DNA of 64,000 nt from DATAOG01 sp963753685 (GTDB lineage Bacteria > Pseudomonadota > Alphaproteobacteria > Geminicoccales > Geminicoccaceae). How positions within the stretch are numbered: position 1 is the first letter of the stretch; every line of letters starts with the position of its first letter. The notes under the pieces were generated by a model that did not search any database, was not told the origin of the DNA, and saw nothing but the letters and a program-made list of their open reading frames with translations. The stretch spans positions 248,001 through 312,000 of the forward strand of contig CAVWDE010000006.1 in the NCBI GenBank assembly GCA_963753685.1, written 5' to 3'. The position numbers and the translations under genes are program-made. Of this stretch, positions 19,797 to 28,406 are shown in pieces.

Positions 19797-20897
19797 ATGA
19801 GATCGAGCGAGGTCGTGTTTTCGACTGCCGATGCGAGCGCGCCGGCCCGCCCGTCGCTGGGCGTTTTCGAGCGCTATCTGACGCTCTGGGTGGCGCTGTG
19901 CATCCTCGTCGGCATCCTCCTCGGCCGGCTGTTCCCGGCACCATTCCAGCTGATCGGCGGCGCCGAGATCGCCCGGGTCAACCTGCCGGTGGCCGCGCTG
20001 ATCTGGCTGATGATCATCCCGATGCTGCTCAAGGTCGATTTCGGCGCCTTGCACGGGGTCAAGGAGCACTGGCGGGGCATGGGCGTGACCCTGTTCATCA
20101 ACTGGGCGGTCAAGCCGTTCTCGATGGCGGCTCTCGGCTGGTTGTTCGTCGGCTGGCTGTTTCGGCCGTGGCTGCCGGCCGACCAGATCGAATCCTACAT
20201 CGCCGGCCTGATCATCCTCGCCGCCGCGCCCTGCACCGCCATGGTGTTCGTCTGGAGCAACCTGTCCGACGGCGAGCCCAACTTCACCCTCAGCCAGGTG
20301 GCGCTCAACGACACCATCATGGTGTTCGCCTTCGCGCCGATCGTGGGCCTGCTCCTCGGCCTGTCGTCGATCGTCGTGCCCTGGGACACCCTCGCCCTCT
20401 CGGTCGGCCTGTTCATCGTGATCCCGGTGATCGTCGCGCACGTCTGGCGCCAGGCTCTGGTCGCCCGCGGCGGGCACGCCCTGGAGCAGGTGCTCGCACG
20501 CCTGCAACCGGTCGCGCTGCTCGCGCTGCTCGCGACCCTGGTCCTGCTGTTCGGCTTCCAGGGCGAGCAGATCCTGCGGCAGCCGCTGGTCATCCTTCTG
20601 CTCGCCATTCCGATCCTGATCCAGGTCTACTTCAACTCGGGCCTCGCCTACCTGCTCAACCGCCAGCTTGGCGTCGCGCATTGCGTCGCCGCGCCCTCCG
20701 CCCTGATCGGTGCCAGCAACTTCTTCGAGCTTGCGGTCGCGACCGCGATCGGCCTGTTCGGCTTCGAGTCCGGCGCCGCGCTCGCCACCGTGGTCGGGGT
20801 TCTGGTGGAGGTGCCGGTCATGCTCTCGGTGGTCAAGATCACGCTCGCGACCAAGGCCTGGTACGAGCGGGGACACCCGGCCAATTCAGTCGGCTGA
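19797..20897 (+). CDS. acr3: ACR3-family arsenite efflux transporter
   Basis: 366 residues with about ten transmembrane segments. Diagnostic ACR3 features are the conserved Cys segment AAAPCTAMVFVWSNLSDG in TM4, the INWAVKPFSMAALGW segment, and APSALIGASNFFELAVA near the end. The family exports As(OH)3 or arsenite using the proton gradient. The ATG at 19797 follows GAGCCGAG and lies 97 bp after arsC; upstream sequence in this frame adds nothing recognisable. It supplies the export step for this arsenic island. Confidence 0.92.
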   Translation: MRSSEVVFSTADASAPARPSLGVFERYLTLWVALCILVGILLGRLFPAPFQLIGGAEIARVNLPVAALIWLMIIPMLLKVDFGALHGVKEHWRGMGVTLFINWAVKPFSMAALGWLFVGWLFRPWLPADQIESYIAGLIILAAAPCTAMVFVWSNLSDGEPNFTLSQVALNDTIMVFAFAPIVGLLLGLSSIVVPWDTLALSVGLFIVIPVIVAHVWRQALVARGGHALEQVLARLQPVALLALLATLVLLFGFQGEQILRQPLVILLLAIPILIQVYFNSGLAYLLNRQLGVAHCVAAPSALIGASNFFELAVATAIGLFGFESGAALATVVGVLVEVPVMLSVVKITLATKAWYERGHPANSVG

Positions 20898-20951
20898 TCG
20901 CCGCCACGATGCGCTCGAGGCGCAACGGCTGGTTCACCTGCTGGCGCCAAG

Positions 20952-21191
20952 CAGCGATTCGTTGACCGGGTCACCTCCTCGACCTCGTTCGCCAACCCGG
21001 CGGTGACGATCGCGCGCACGCTGACCAACAGTTTTTCCGGGATCCGCCCCGGCGACGCGCCGGCGTTCATCGCCGCGCAACTGATCGGCGCGGTGCTCGC
21101 GACCGCCCTGATGGGCTGGCTGCTCCGGCCCGAGGCTGAGCCGGCCGAGGCGACCGAGCGTGCGCGATTGCCTGCCCGCGAATTGGGCTGA
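20952..21191 (+). pseudogene. Aquaglyceroporin (MIP family) C-terminal remnant
   Basis: Only the last ~75 residues of a major-intrinsic-protein channel remain. They read VTSSTSFANPAVTIARTLTN, then SFSGIRPGDAPAFIAAQLIG and AVLATALMGWLL. The second NPA box and the following Arg (NPAVTIAR) plus the last membrane helix are intact. The N-terminal two thirds, with the first NPA box, are missing; the preserved frame joins unrelated sequence just after the acr3 stop. Some alphaproteobacterial ars operons carry an aquaporin (aqpS) for As(III) passage, so this is probably its truncated copy. Confidence 0.75.
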
Positions 21192-21231
21192 CCTGCGGCG
21201 CTACCGGCGTTCGAAGCGCCGGACGCTTCGC

Positions 21232-21722
21232 TCAGCGGTCGTCGGGCAGGCCGCGGCGGTTGGCGGGGTACCAGGTGTCGGTCAGCAGGTCGTCGAGGGC
21301 ATAGGGCAGGTCGGCCGGCAACAGGTCGGCAGCGTCGGGCTCGGCGAAGCGCAGGCCGTTGCTCACCTTGAGACGCACGCGTGCCCAGAGACGCGGTAGT
21401 CGGTCCTCCAGATCCCGACGGAGCGAGGGGGTGAGGTTGTCCTCGAGGCGAGCGCGCGCGTCGAGGATTGCATCGTACCACAGGGGACGCGGGGCGGCCG
21501 CCCGGGAGTATTCCAGCTTCAGGCAATGCTCGATGATCCGGCGCGCCTGGCCGCGCACCACCGCACGCTGCATCGTCCCGAGGCTTCGACCTCCTCGATC
21601 AGGTGGGGAAAATCGAGATCGAGGTTGGGGCGCGGTTCGCCCAAACGCCGCAAAGCCTCAGCCTGCGCCTGGGTCCAGGCGTAGAAATCCTGCTCGTATA
21701 GCTCCTCGATCCGGGTCGCCAT
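21232..21722 (-). CDS. DUF29 family protein, one frameshift
   Basis: About 163 residues after correcting one frameshift near 21575. The N-terminal part (from ATG 21722) reads MATRIEELYEQDFYAWTQAQ and continues to DFPHLIEEVEA. The C-terminal part contains RRIIEHCLKLEYS, then WYDAILDARARLEDNLTPSLR. Both halves match the DUF29 pattern (short helical proteins common in Alphaproteobacteria and Cyanobacteria, function unknown). It sits between the aquaporin remnant and the divergent aioB gene and shows no obvious link to arsenic. Confidence 0.75.
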
Positions 21723-21932
21723 CGTCGGCCGGCTCCTGGGTTCCAGGCAGTTTAGCACATCGCTCGCGCGCGCCGGGAGGCCAGGACACGCCGGCGCCCC
21801 GAGTGTGCGCGAGCGCGGCTGAGTCTCGAGATCGTGACGGCAGGCCATATTTCGCCAATTCCCAAATTCGGTATTTCACGAACGATCGAAGCATGATAGT
21901 TCTGTGACAAAACCAAGACAGGGAGCCGTGCT

Positions 21933-22457
21933 ATGCAGGGATGCAGGAATCTGGTCAACGTCGGGCGCCGTCAGTTCCTCAAGGGCGGTGGGGTAGCGGC
22001 CGCGGGCGCGGTCGCCGGGGCGATGGTGCCGGGCAGCGGCGCGCGCGCCACGCCGGCGCCGGCGCGGGTCACCTACCCCTCGAGCCGGCTCGCCAACCTT
22101 GCCGACCTCAAGGCCGACGAGGCGCTCGAGATCGCCTATCCGGATGCCGATTCGCCGGGCGTGCTCCTGAAGCTCGGCCGGCCGGTCGAAGGCGGCGCCG
22201 GCCCCGATGGCGACGTGGTCGGCTTCTCGACCCTCTGCCCGCACAAGGGCTTCCCTTTGGCCTACGACCCCACGGACCGGGTGTTCAACTGCCCGGGCCA
22301 CTACTCGCGCTTCGACGCCGAGAAAGGCGGCCTCGAGATCTGGGGTCAGGCGACCCAGAACCTGCCGCAGTTCCAGCTCCGGGTCGACGCCAAGGGCGAC
22401 ATCTATGCCGAAGGCGTCGACGAGCTGATCTACGGCCGCGTCAACAACGTGCTCTGA
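21933..22457 (+). CDS. aioB: Arsenite oxidase small subunit (Rieske protein)
   Basis: 174 residues. A twin-arginine signal (GRRQFLKGGG, residues ~11-20) followed by an Ala/Gly-rich hydrophobic stretch sends the folded complex to the periplasm. The Rieske [2Fe-2S] ligands are in CPHKGFPL and CPGHYSRFD (Cys-x-His ... Cys-x-x-His). It passes electrons from the molybdenum subunit AioA to a periplasmic cytochrome c or azurin. It lies 11 bp upstream of aioA, as in known aio operons. No aioXSR sensor/regulator genes or aioD cytochrome are present in the window, so regulation and the electron acceptor are encoded elsewhere or missing. Confidence 0.93.
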   Translation: MQGCRNLVNVGRRQFLKGGGVAAAGAVAGAMVPGSGARATPAPARVTYPSSRLANLADLKADEALEIAYPDADSPGVLLKLGRPVEGGAGPDGDVVGFSTLCPHKGFPLAYDPTDRVFNCPGHYSRFDAEKGGLEIWGQATQNLPQFQLRVDAKGDIYAEGVDELIYGRVNNVL

Positions 22458-22468
22458 GGGAGTAGGTC

Positions 22469-24934
22469 ATGGCCTACAAGCGACAGATCGACCGCCTGCC
22501 GATCATCCCGGCGGACGCCAAGGAGCACAACGTCGTCTGCCATTTCTGCATCGTCGGCTGCGGCTACAAGGCCTACAGCTGGAACATCAACCGGCAGGGC
22601 GGCATGGCCCCCGATCAGAACAAGTTCGGGCTCGATCTCAGCCAGCAGCAGGGCGCCATGAGCCCGGCCTGGTACACGCCCGCGATGTACAACATCGTCA
22701 AGCAGAACGGCCAGGACGTCCAGCTGGTGATCATGCCCGACCACGAGTGCGAGGTGAACTCCGGGCTCGGCTCGATCCGGGGCGCGCGTCTCGCCGAGGA
22801 GATGTACTCGCGCGCGACCTTCAGCCAGCTGCAGCGCCTGACCACTCCCCTGGTCTGGCGCTACGGCCAGCTGCAGCCGACCAGCTGGGACGATGCGCTC
22901 TCGCTGGTCGCAGAGGTCACCATGCGGGTGATCCAGGAGCAGGGCGAGGATGGCGTCTTCGTCTCGGCCTTCGACCACGGCGGTGCCGGCGGCGGCTACG
23001 AGAACACCTGGGGCACCGGCAAGCTCTACTTCGAGGCGATGAAGATCAAGAACATCCGCATCCACAACCGCCCGGCCTACAATTCCGAAGTCCACGCCAC
23101 GCGCGACATGGGCGTGGGCGAGCTCAACAATTGCTACGAGGACGCCGAGCTCGCCGACACGATCGTCGCGGTCGGCACCAACGCGCTCGAGACCCAGACC
23201 AACTATTTCCTGAACCACTGGGTCCCGAACCTGCGCGGCACCTCGATGGACAAGAAGGCAAAGCAGCTCGCGGGCGAGCCGCATCCGCCAACCCGGATCG
23301 TGATCGTCGACCCGCGCCGCACCGTGACCGTCAACGCCTGCGAGGTCGAGGCCGGCAAGGACAACGTGCTGCATCTGGCGCTCAACTCGGGCACCGACCT
23401 CGCGCTCTTCAACGCGCTGCTCGGCGAGATCGCCGATCGCGGCTGGCTCGATCGGGACTTCATCAATGCCCATACCGCGGGCTTCGATGAGGCGCTCGCC
23501 GCCAACCGGCTCAGCCTCGAGGAAGGCGGCCAAGCATCACCGGCCTCTCGGTCGACGACATCAAGAAAGCGGCCGCCTGGATCGCCGAGCCGAAAGGGGA
23601 AAAACGGCGCCGGACCATGTTCAGCTACGAGAAGGGGCTGATCTGGGGCAACGACAACTACCGCACCAACGCAGCGCTGGTGAACATAGCGCTCGCGACC
23701 GGCAACGTCGGCCGGCCCGGGCGGCGGCTGCGTGCGCATGGGCGGCCATCAGGAGGGCTACGTGCGGCCCTCGGACGCCTTCATCGGCCGGCCGGCGCCC
23801 TACGTCGACCAGCTCCTGATCGGCGGCCAGGGCGGCATCCACCACATCTGGGCCTGCGATCACTACAAGACCACGCTGAACGCCGACCAGTTCAAGGCGG
23901 TCTACAAGAAGCGCACCGACCTCGTGAAGGATGCCATGACCGCCGTGCCCGCGGGCGACCGCGCGGCCATGGTCGAGGCGATCCTGGGCGCGATCAAGGC
24001 GGGCGGCCTGTTCGCGGTCGACGTCGACATCGTGCCGACCCTGATCGGCGAGGCCTGCCACGTGATCCTGCCGGCCGCGACCTCGGGCGAGATGAACCTC
24101 ACCTCGATGAACGGCGAGCGCCGCATGCGCCTCACCGAGCGCTACATGGACCCGCCCGGCCAGGCGCTGCCCGACTGCCTGATCGCGGCCCGGCTCGCGA
24201 ATCATCTGGAACAAGCATTCCGCGCCGCGGGTGACGCAGCCACCGCCGACAAGTTCAAAGGCTTCGACTGGCAGACCGAGGAAGATGCCTTCATGGACGG
24301 CTATCACCAGAACGCCCATGGCGGCGAGTTCGTCACCTACGCGCGCCTGCGCGCGATGGGCACCAACGGCTTCCAGGAGCCCGCGACCGGCTTGGACGGG
24401 GACAAGATCGTCGGCAGCAAGCGGCTCTATACCGACGGCAAGTTCGGCACCGAGGACGGCCGCGCCAAGTTCATGGCCGCCGCCTGGCGCGGCCTCGAGG
24501 CGCCGGGCAAGGAGGACGAGCGCAAGCAGTTCCCGTTCCTGATCAACAACGGCCGCACCAACCACGTCTGGCAGTCGGCCTATCTCGACCAGGACAACGC
24601 CTTCGTCACCGACCGCTGGCCCTACCCCTTCATCGAGATGAACCCGGCCGACATGGCCGAGCTCGGCCTGAAGGCGGGCGATCTGGTCGAGGTCTGGAAC
24701 GGCAACGGTGCCACCCAGGCGATGGCCTACCCGACCCCGACCGCCAAACCGAAGCAGACCTTCATGCTGTTCGCCTACCCCAAGGGCGTCCAGGGCAACG
24801 TGGTCTCCAAGGGGGTCAACGAGCTGATCATCCCGAACTACAAGCAGACCTGGGCCAACATCCGCAAACTCGCCGCCGCCCCGGCCTCGACCCACCACCT
24901 GTCCTTCAAGTCGATCGAGTACCAGGCGGTCTGA
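22469..24934 (+). CDS. aioA: Arsenite oxidase large (molybdopterin) subunit, two frameshifts
   Basis: About 821 residues when two opposite frameshifts are corrected, close to the usual AioA length. The [3Fe-4S] motif is CHFCIVGC (Cys24, Cys27, Cys31). Family landmarks include MPDHECEVNSGLGSIRGARL, FDHGGAGGGYENTWGTGKLY and, after the second shift, CVRMGGHQEGYVRPSDAFIG. The first shift is near 23533 (LEEGG to ITGLSVDDIKKAAAW), the second within a GGGCGGCGG run near 23722. It oxidises As(III) to As(V) at the bis-molybdopterin centre in the periplasm, exported together with AioB. Whether the gene is functional depends on whether these indels are sequence errors. Confidence 0.88.
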
Positions 24935-24964
24935 GCACGGGCGGCCAAGCGAGCCCCAACGATC

Positions 24965-24993
24965 GCCCGGCCGGCCACAACGGTCGGCCGGGC
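24965..24993 (+). terminator. Strong hairpin after aioA
   Basis: A 12-bp stem, GCCCGGCCGGCC (24965-24976) with GGTCGGCCGGGC (24982-24993), with one G-T wobble and an ACAAC loop, 30 bp after the aioA stop. There is no U-tract, but the stem is by far the strongest in this area and probably ends the aio transcript. Confidence 0.5.
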
Positions 24994-25121
24994 CCCCGCC
25001 CTCGGCCAACAGGTCGTCGAGCCTACAAGGGCAGGGCACCGGCACGCGCGCTCCTTTACGCCGAGCCACCCCAGGCGCTACCCTGAGTGCGCATTTCCGA
25101 GCCCCGGCCGGATCGGCGCTC

Positions 25122-25180
25122 ATGACCAGCGACAAGCTCAATGTCTTCGTCAGCTACTGCCACAAGGACGCGGCGTTGAC
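25122..25180 (+). pseudogene. TIR-domain N-terminal fragment
   Basis: From ATG 25122 the sequence reads MTSDKLNVFVSYCHKDAALT, the first strand and box 1 of a TIR domain (FVSYCHKD). Similarity ends after about 20 residues. The frame continues open by chance into the binding-protein gene at 25239, which has its own Shine-Dalgarno and signal peptide. The fragment is therefore most likely the 5' remnant of a deleted TIR gene and not a domain of the transporter. Confidence 0.45.
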
Positions 25181-25238
25181 GGGCTTAGCCCGCGCACCCA
25201 GAATGGCCGGCAAGCAACTGAGCCAGGGAGGCTTCACC

Positions 25239-26138
25239 ATGGATCGTGCCAGACGGATACGCGCCGGCGCCTGGGCGCTCGGGGTCGGGGGCGCCGCCCT
25301 GCTGCTGGCGCTCGCGAGCGCCGAGGCCGCGCCGCCCAAGACCATCGAGCCCGGCAAGCTAAACGTGGCGCTCAATGGCGACATGCCGATGACCGGCCTC
25401 AAGGACGGCAAGCTGATCGGCACCGACGGCGATCTCATGGTCCTGATCGCCCAGCGCCTCGGGCTCGAGGTCGTGCCGCACATGATGGAGTGGTCGGCCG
25501 AGATCCAGTCGACCAAGCAGGGTAAGGTCGACATCATGCACGGCGCCATGGGCTGGATCGAGGCGCGCTCCAAGATCATGCTGCTGACCGACCCCATCTA
25601 TTACTTCGGGACTTTCTTGGCCCAGAAGAAAGACACCAACTGGTCGACCTTCGAGGACATGAAGGGGCGCAGCGTCGCCACGGTCTCGGGCTTCACGCTG
25701 GTGCCGGAGCTGAAGACGGTCGAGGGTATCGGCGAGGTCAAGCTCTATGACACCACGGACGGCGCGCTGCGTGACCTGATCGCCGGCCGGGTCGACATGG
25801 CGATTCTCGATCCGCCCTTGATGCAGCTGGCGATTCAGGAGAATCCGGACTGGAACCTCCACCAGGTGCCGCTCAAGCCCGAGTCCGCCAAGTATCCGAT
25901 CATGTCGCAGGTCTACAACGTGATCTTCGGCATCAATCCCGAGGAAAAAGAGCTGTACGACGCCTTCAATGACCAGATCGACAAGATCTGGGCCGACTGC
26001 ACCAATGTCAAAGTCATGGCCAAATATGGGCTGGGCGAGAAGAGCTGGTTCACGCCGCCGCCGCAGGGCGAGAACCTGCGCAACGGGGTCGACCGGCCGA
26101 AGGACTGGGTGGCGCCGAACGGCGACCACTGCTTCTAG
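25239..26138 (+). CDS. Family 3 extracellular amino-acid-binding protein of ABC transporter
   Basis: 299 residues from ATG 25239, chosen because AGGGAGG lies just upstream and a cleavable signal peptide follows (ARRIRAGAWALGVGGAALLL, cleavage near ASAEA-APP). The mature part has the SBP_bac_3 pattern: LNVALNGDMPMTGLKDGKLI, LIAQRLGLEVVPHMMEW, IMHGAMGWIEARSKIMLLTD and VATVSGFTLVPELK. It captures an amino acid or similar polar compound in the periplasm for the two permeases and ATPase that follow in the same operon. The DadA-like gene at the end of the operon suggests a D-amino acid or opine-type ligand, but this is inference. Confidence 0.88.
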   Translation: MDRARRIRAGAWALGVGGAALLLALASAEAAPPKTIEPGKLNVALNGDMPMTGLKDGKLIGTDGDLMVLIAQRLGLEVVPHMMEWSAEIQSTKQGKVDIMHGAMGWIEARSKIMLLTDPIYYFGTFLAQKKDTNWSTFEDMKGRSVATVSGFTLVPELKTVEGIGEVKLYDTTDGALRDLIAGRVDMAILDPPLMQLAIQENPDWNLHQVPLKPESAKYPIMSQVYNVIFGINPEEKELYDAFNDQIDKIWADCTNVKVMAKYGLGEKSWFTPPPQGENLRNGVDRPKDWVAPNGDHCF

Positions 26139-26241
26139 GGCGGGCCCGGTCGCGAGCCGAGCCCCGGCGTGAGAGGCCCGGGCATGGCCGCCATGGCCGT
26201 GCCGGCCTCTGACGCCGATTATCGGACCGCGCGATCGTCGC

Positions 26242-27009
26242 ATGGAGCCGCTGCTCAGGATCGAGGGCCTGCACAAGAGCTTCGGCGCGCTCGAGGTCCT
26301 GAAAGGGATCAGCATCGCGGTCGAGCGGGGCGAGAAGCTCGCGATCATCGGCCCGAGCGGCTCCGGCAAGACCACGCTTCTGCGCTGCGTCAACTATCTC
26401 GAAAAACCGACCTCCGGCCACATCTGGGTCGACGGCACCCTGATCGGCGAAAAGCAGACGGGCGGCACGTTCGTTCACCTCAGCGATCGCGAGCTGGCCC
26501 GGGAACGCGCCGAGATCGGCTTCGTCTTCCAGCGCTTCAACCTGTTTCCCCATCTGTCCGCCCTCGACAACGTCGCCGTGGCGCCGCGCCGGGTGCTGGG
26601 GGTCGCCAGGCCCGAGGCCGAGGCGCGGGCGATGGCCATGCTCGAGAAGGTCGGGCTCGCCCATAAGGCCGCCGAATATCCCGAGCGCCTCTCGGGCGGC
26701 CAGCAGCAGCGGGTCGCGATCGCCCGCGTGCTCGCCATGCAGCCCAAGCTCATGCTGTTCGACGAGGCGACCTCGGCGCTCGACCCGGAGCTGATCGGCG
26801 AGGTCCTGAAGGTGATCCGCGGGCTCGCCGAAGAGGGTCGCACGATGGTGATCGTCACCCACGAGATCCAGTTCGCGGCCGAGGTCTCGGACCGGGTGAT
26901 CTTCATGGACGGCGGCCAGATCGTCGAGCAGGGCCCGCCCGAGCAGATCCTGAAGGACCCGGCGCACGAGCGCACCCGCCTGTTCCTGCGCCAGATCCTC
27001 GAGCGCTAG
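26242..27009 (+). CDS. Polar amino-acid ABC transporter ATP-binding protein
   Basis: 255 residues. Walker A GPSGSGKTTLLRC, Q-loop FVFQRFNLFPHL, signature LSGGQQQRVAIARVLA, Walker B LMLFDEATSALDPE and H-loop IVTHE are all intact. Both the FNLFPH Q-loop and the SALDPE Walker B follow the GlnQ/HisP class. It energises the heteromeric permease encoded at 27021 and 27704. There is about 100 bp between the binding-protein stop and this ATG, and 11 bp to the next gene. Confidence 0.92.
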   Translation: MEPLLRIEGLHKSFGALEVLKGISIAVERGEKLAIIGPSGSGKTTLLRCVNYLEKPTSGHIWVDGTLIGEKQTGGTFVHLSDRELARERAEIGFVFQRFNLFPHLSALDNVAVAPRRVLGVARPEAEARAMAMLEKVGLAHKAAEYPERLSGGQQQRVAIARVLAMQPKLMLFDEATSALDPELIGEVLKVIRGLAEEGRTMVIVTHEIQFAAEVSDRVIFMDGGQIVEQGPPEQILKDPAHERTRLFLRQILER

Positions 27010-27020
27010 CCCGCCGGCCG

Positions 27021-27698
27021 ATGCTCGAGTTCTGGACCAAGCTCTGGCACTGGCTGCCCGAGATCCTGCCGGTCCTCTGGCACGCGACCGGGATGACGGT
27101 GCGGGTCGCCGCGGGCGCGCTGGTGGTGGCGCTCCTGCTTGGCCTCCTGGTGGCCCTGATGCGGATCGCGCGGCTGCGGCCGATCCGCTGGCTGGCGCTG
27201 GTCTACACCGACGTGCTGCGCGGCACGCCCGCGCTCGTCCAGCTGTTCATCATCTATTTCGGCCTCTCGGACATCGGCATCGAGTTCGACCCGGTGAGTG
27301 CCGCGATCATCGGCCTTGGCATCAACGGTGCGGCCTACGTCGGCGAGATCTACCGGGCCGGGATCGAGGCCCTGCACCGCGGCCAGATGGAGGCGGCGCT
27401 GTCGCTCGGCATGACGCCCGCCAAGGCGATGCGCTTCATCATCCTGCCGCAGGCGATCCGGATCATGCTGCCGCCGCTCGGCAACTACGCGATCGGCCTG
27501 GTCAAGGACACCGCGATCATCTCGACCATCGCCGCCCCCGAGATCATGTTCGAGGCGAGACGCCTGGTCCAGGCGACCTTCATGCACGGCATCAGCGGCC
27601 AGATCTACCTGGTCTGCGCGCTCTTCTATCTGGCGCTGACCCTGCCGCTCTCCTACGTCGTCCGGCGCTTCGAGCGGGCCAGGCAGCGCTGGCACTAG
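27021..27698 (+). CDS. Polar amino-acid ABC transporter permease (first)
   Basis: 225 residues with about five membrane helices. The HisM/GlnP EAA loop is visible as EALHRGQMEAALSLGMTPAK followed by AMRFIILPQAIRIMLPPLGN. LRGTPALVQLFIIYFGL is the usual conserved segment after TM2. It pairs with the paralogous permease at 27704, which starts 5 bp after its stop. Substrate specificity cannot be read from the sequence. Confidence 0.92.
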   Translation: MLEFWTKLWHWLPEILPVLWHATGMTVRVAAGALVVALLLGLLVALMRIARLRPIRWLALVYTDVLRGTPALVQLFIIYFGLSDIGIEFDPVSAAIIGLGINGAAYVGEIYRAGIEALHRGQMEAALSLGMTPAKAMRFIILPQAIRIMLPPLGNYAIGLVKDTAIISTIAAPEIMFEARRLVQATFMHGISGQIYLVCALFYLALTLPLSYVVRRFERARQRWH

Positions 27699-27703
27699 CA
27701 GCG

Positions 27704-28381
27704 GTGATCCAGTTCCTGGCCGGCTACAAGGAGCACCTCGGCGACTGGATCGTCGAGATGAGCATTGCCTCCCTCGGCACGCTCAGGCTGATGCTGGTCG
27801 CGTTCTGCCTGGCCTGCGCGCTCGGCATGGTGATTGCGCTGCTCCGGATCTCGCGGTTCGCGCCGCTGCGCGGCCTGGCCAGGGTCTATATCGGTTTCTT
27901 CCGCGGCGTGCCGGTCCTGGTGATCCTCTATTGGATCTACTTCGCTCTGCCCGAGATGGGCTACAAGTTTCTGGTCATCTCCTCGTACACCGCCGCGGTC
28001 CTCGGGCTTGGCATCCACGGCGGCGCGTTTCTCGCCGAGGTCTTCCGCTCCGGGATCGAATCCCTGCACCGGGGCCAGAGGGAAGCCGCGCTGTCGCTCG
28101 GCATGACCCCCGCCAGCGCGATGCGCTGGATCATCCTGCCGCAGGCGATCCGGGTGGTGGTGCCGCCGATCGCCAACTACGCCGTGGGCCTGCTCAAGGA
28201 GACAGCACTCTGCTCGATCATCGCGGCGCCGGAGCTGATGCTGCGGGCCAAGGACCTCGCCTCCTCGTCGTTCCTGCCGATGCACGCCTTCGTGCTGGCC
28301 GCGGTCTTCTACTACATCATGAGCTTTCCCCTGATGCGCGCGGCCGAATACCTGGAAGCGCGCATGGGGGCCGGCCGGTGA
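27704..28381 (+). CDS. Polar amino-acid ABC transporter permease (second)
   Basis: 225 residues from GTG 27704. The EAA loop ESLHRGQREAALSLGMTPAS followed by AMRWIILPQAIRVVVPPIAN matches its partner closely, showing an old tandem duplication. FRGVPVLVILYWIYFALPEM is the post-TM2 segment. It forms the heterodimeric channel with the product of 27021. The DadA-like gene begins 25 bp after its stop, supporting one catabolic operon. Confidence 0.92.
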   Translation: MIQFLAGYKEHLGDWIVEMSIASLGTLRLMLVAFCLACALGMVIALLRISRFAPLRGLARVYIGFFRGVPVLVILYWIYFALPEMGYKFLVISSYTAAVLGLGIHGGAFLAEVFRSGIESLHRGQREAALSLGMTPASAMRWIILPQAIRVVVPPIANYAVGLLKETALCSIIAAPELMLRAKDLASSSFLPMHAFVLAAVFYYIMSFPLMRAAEYLEARMGAGR

Positions 28382-28406
28382 TCCGGGCCGAGGCGTGGAG
28401 CCGCCC

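Noticed and set aside
19787..20965. A 392-codon frame overlapping acr3
   Set aside because: It is the +1 shadow of acr3; the membrane protein with ACR3 motifs is in the other frame.
21723..21932. Sigma-54 promoter upstream of aioB, as in some aio operons
   Set aside because: The closest GG...GC pair has a 9-bp spacing instead of 10 and lacks the conserved flanks.
25122..26138. A 338-residue TIR-transporter fusion protein
   Set aside because: The binding protein has its own Shine-Dalgarno and signal peptide at 25239; a signal peptide cannot work internally after a TIR fragment.
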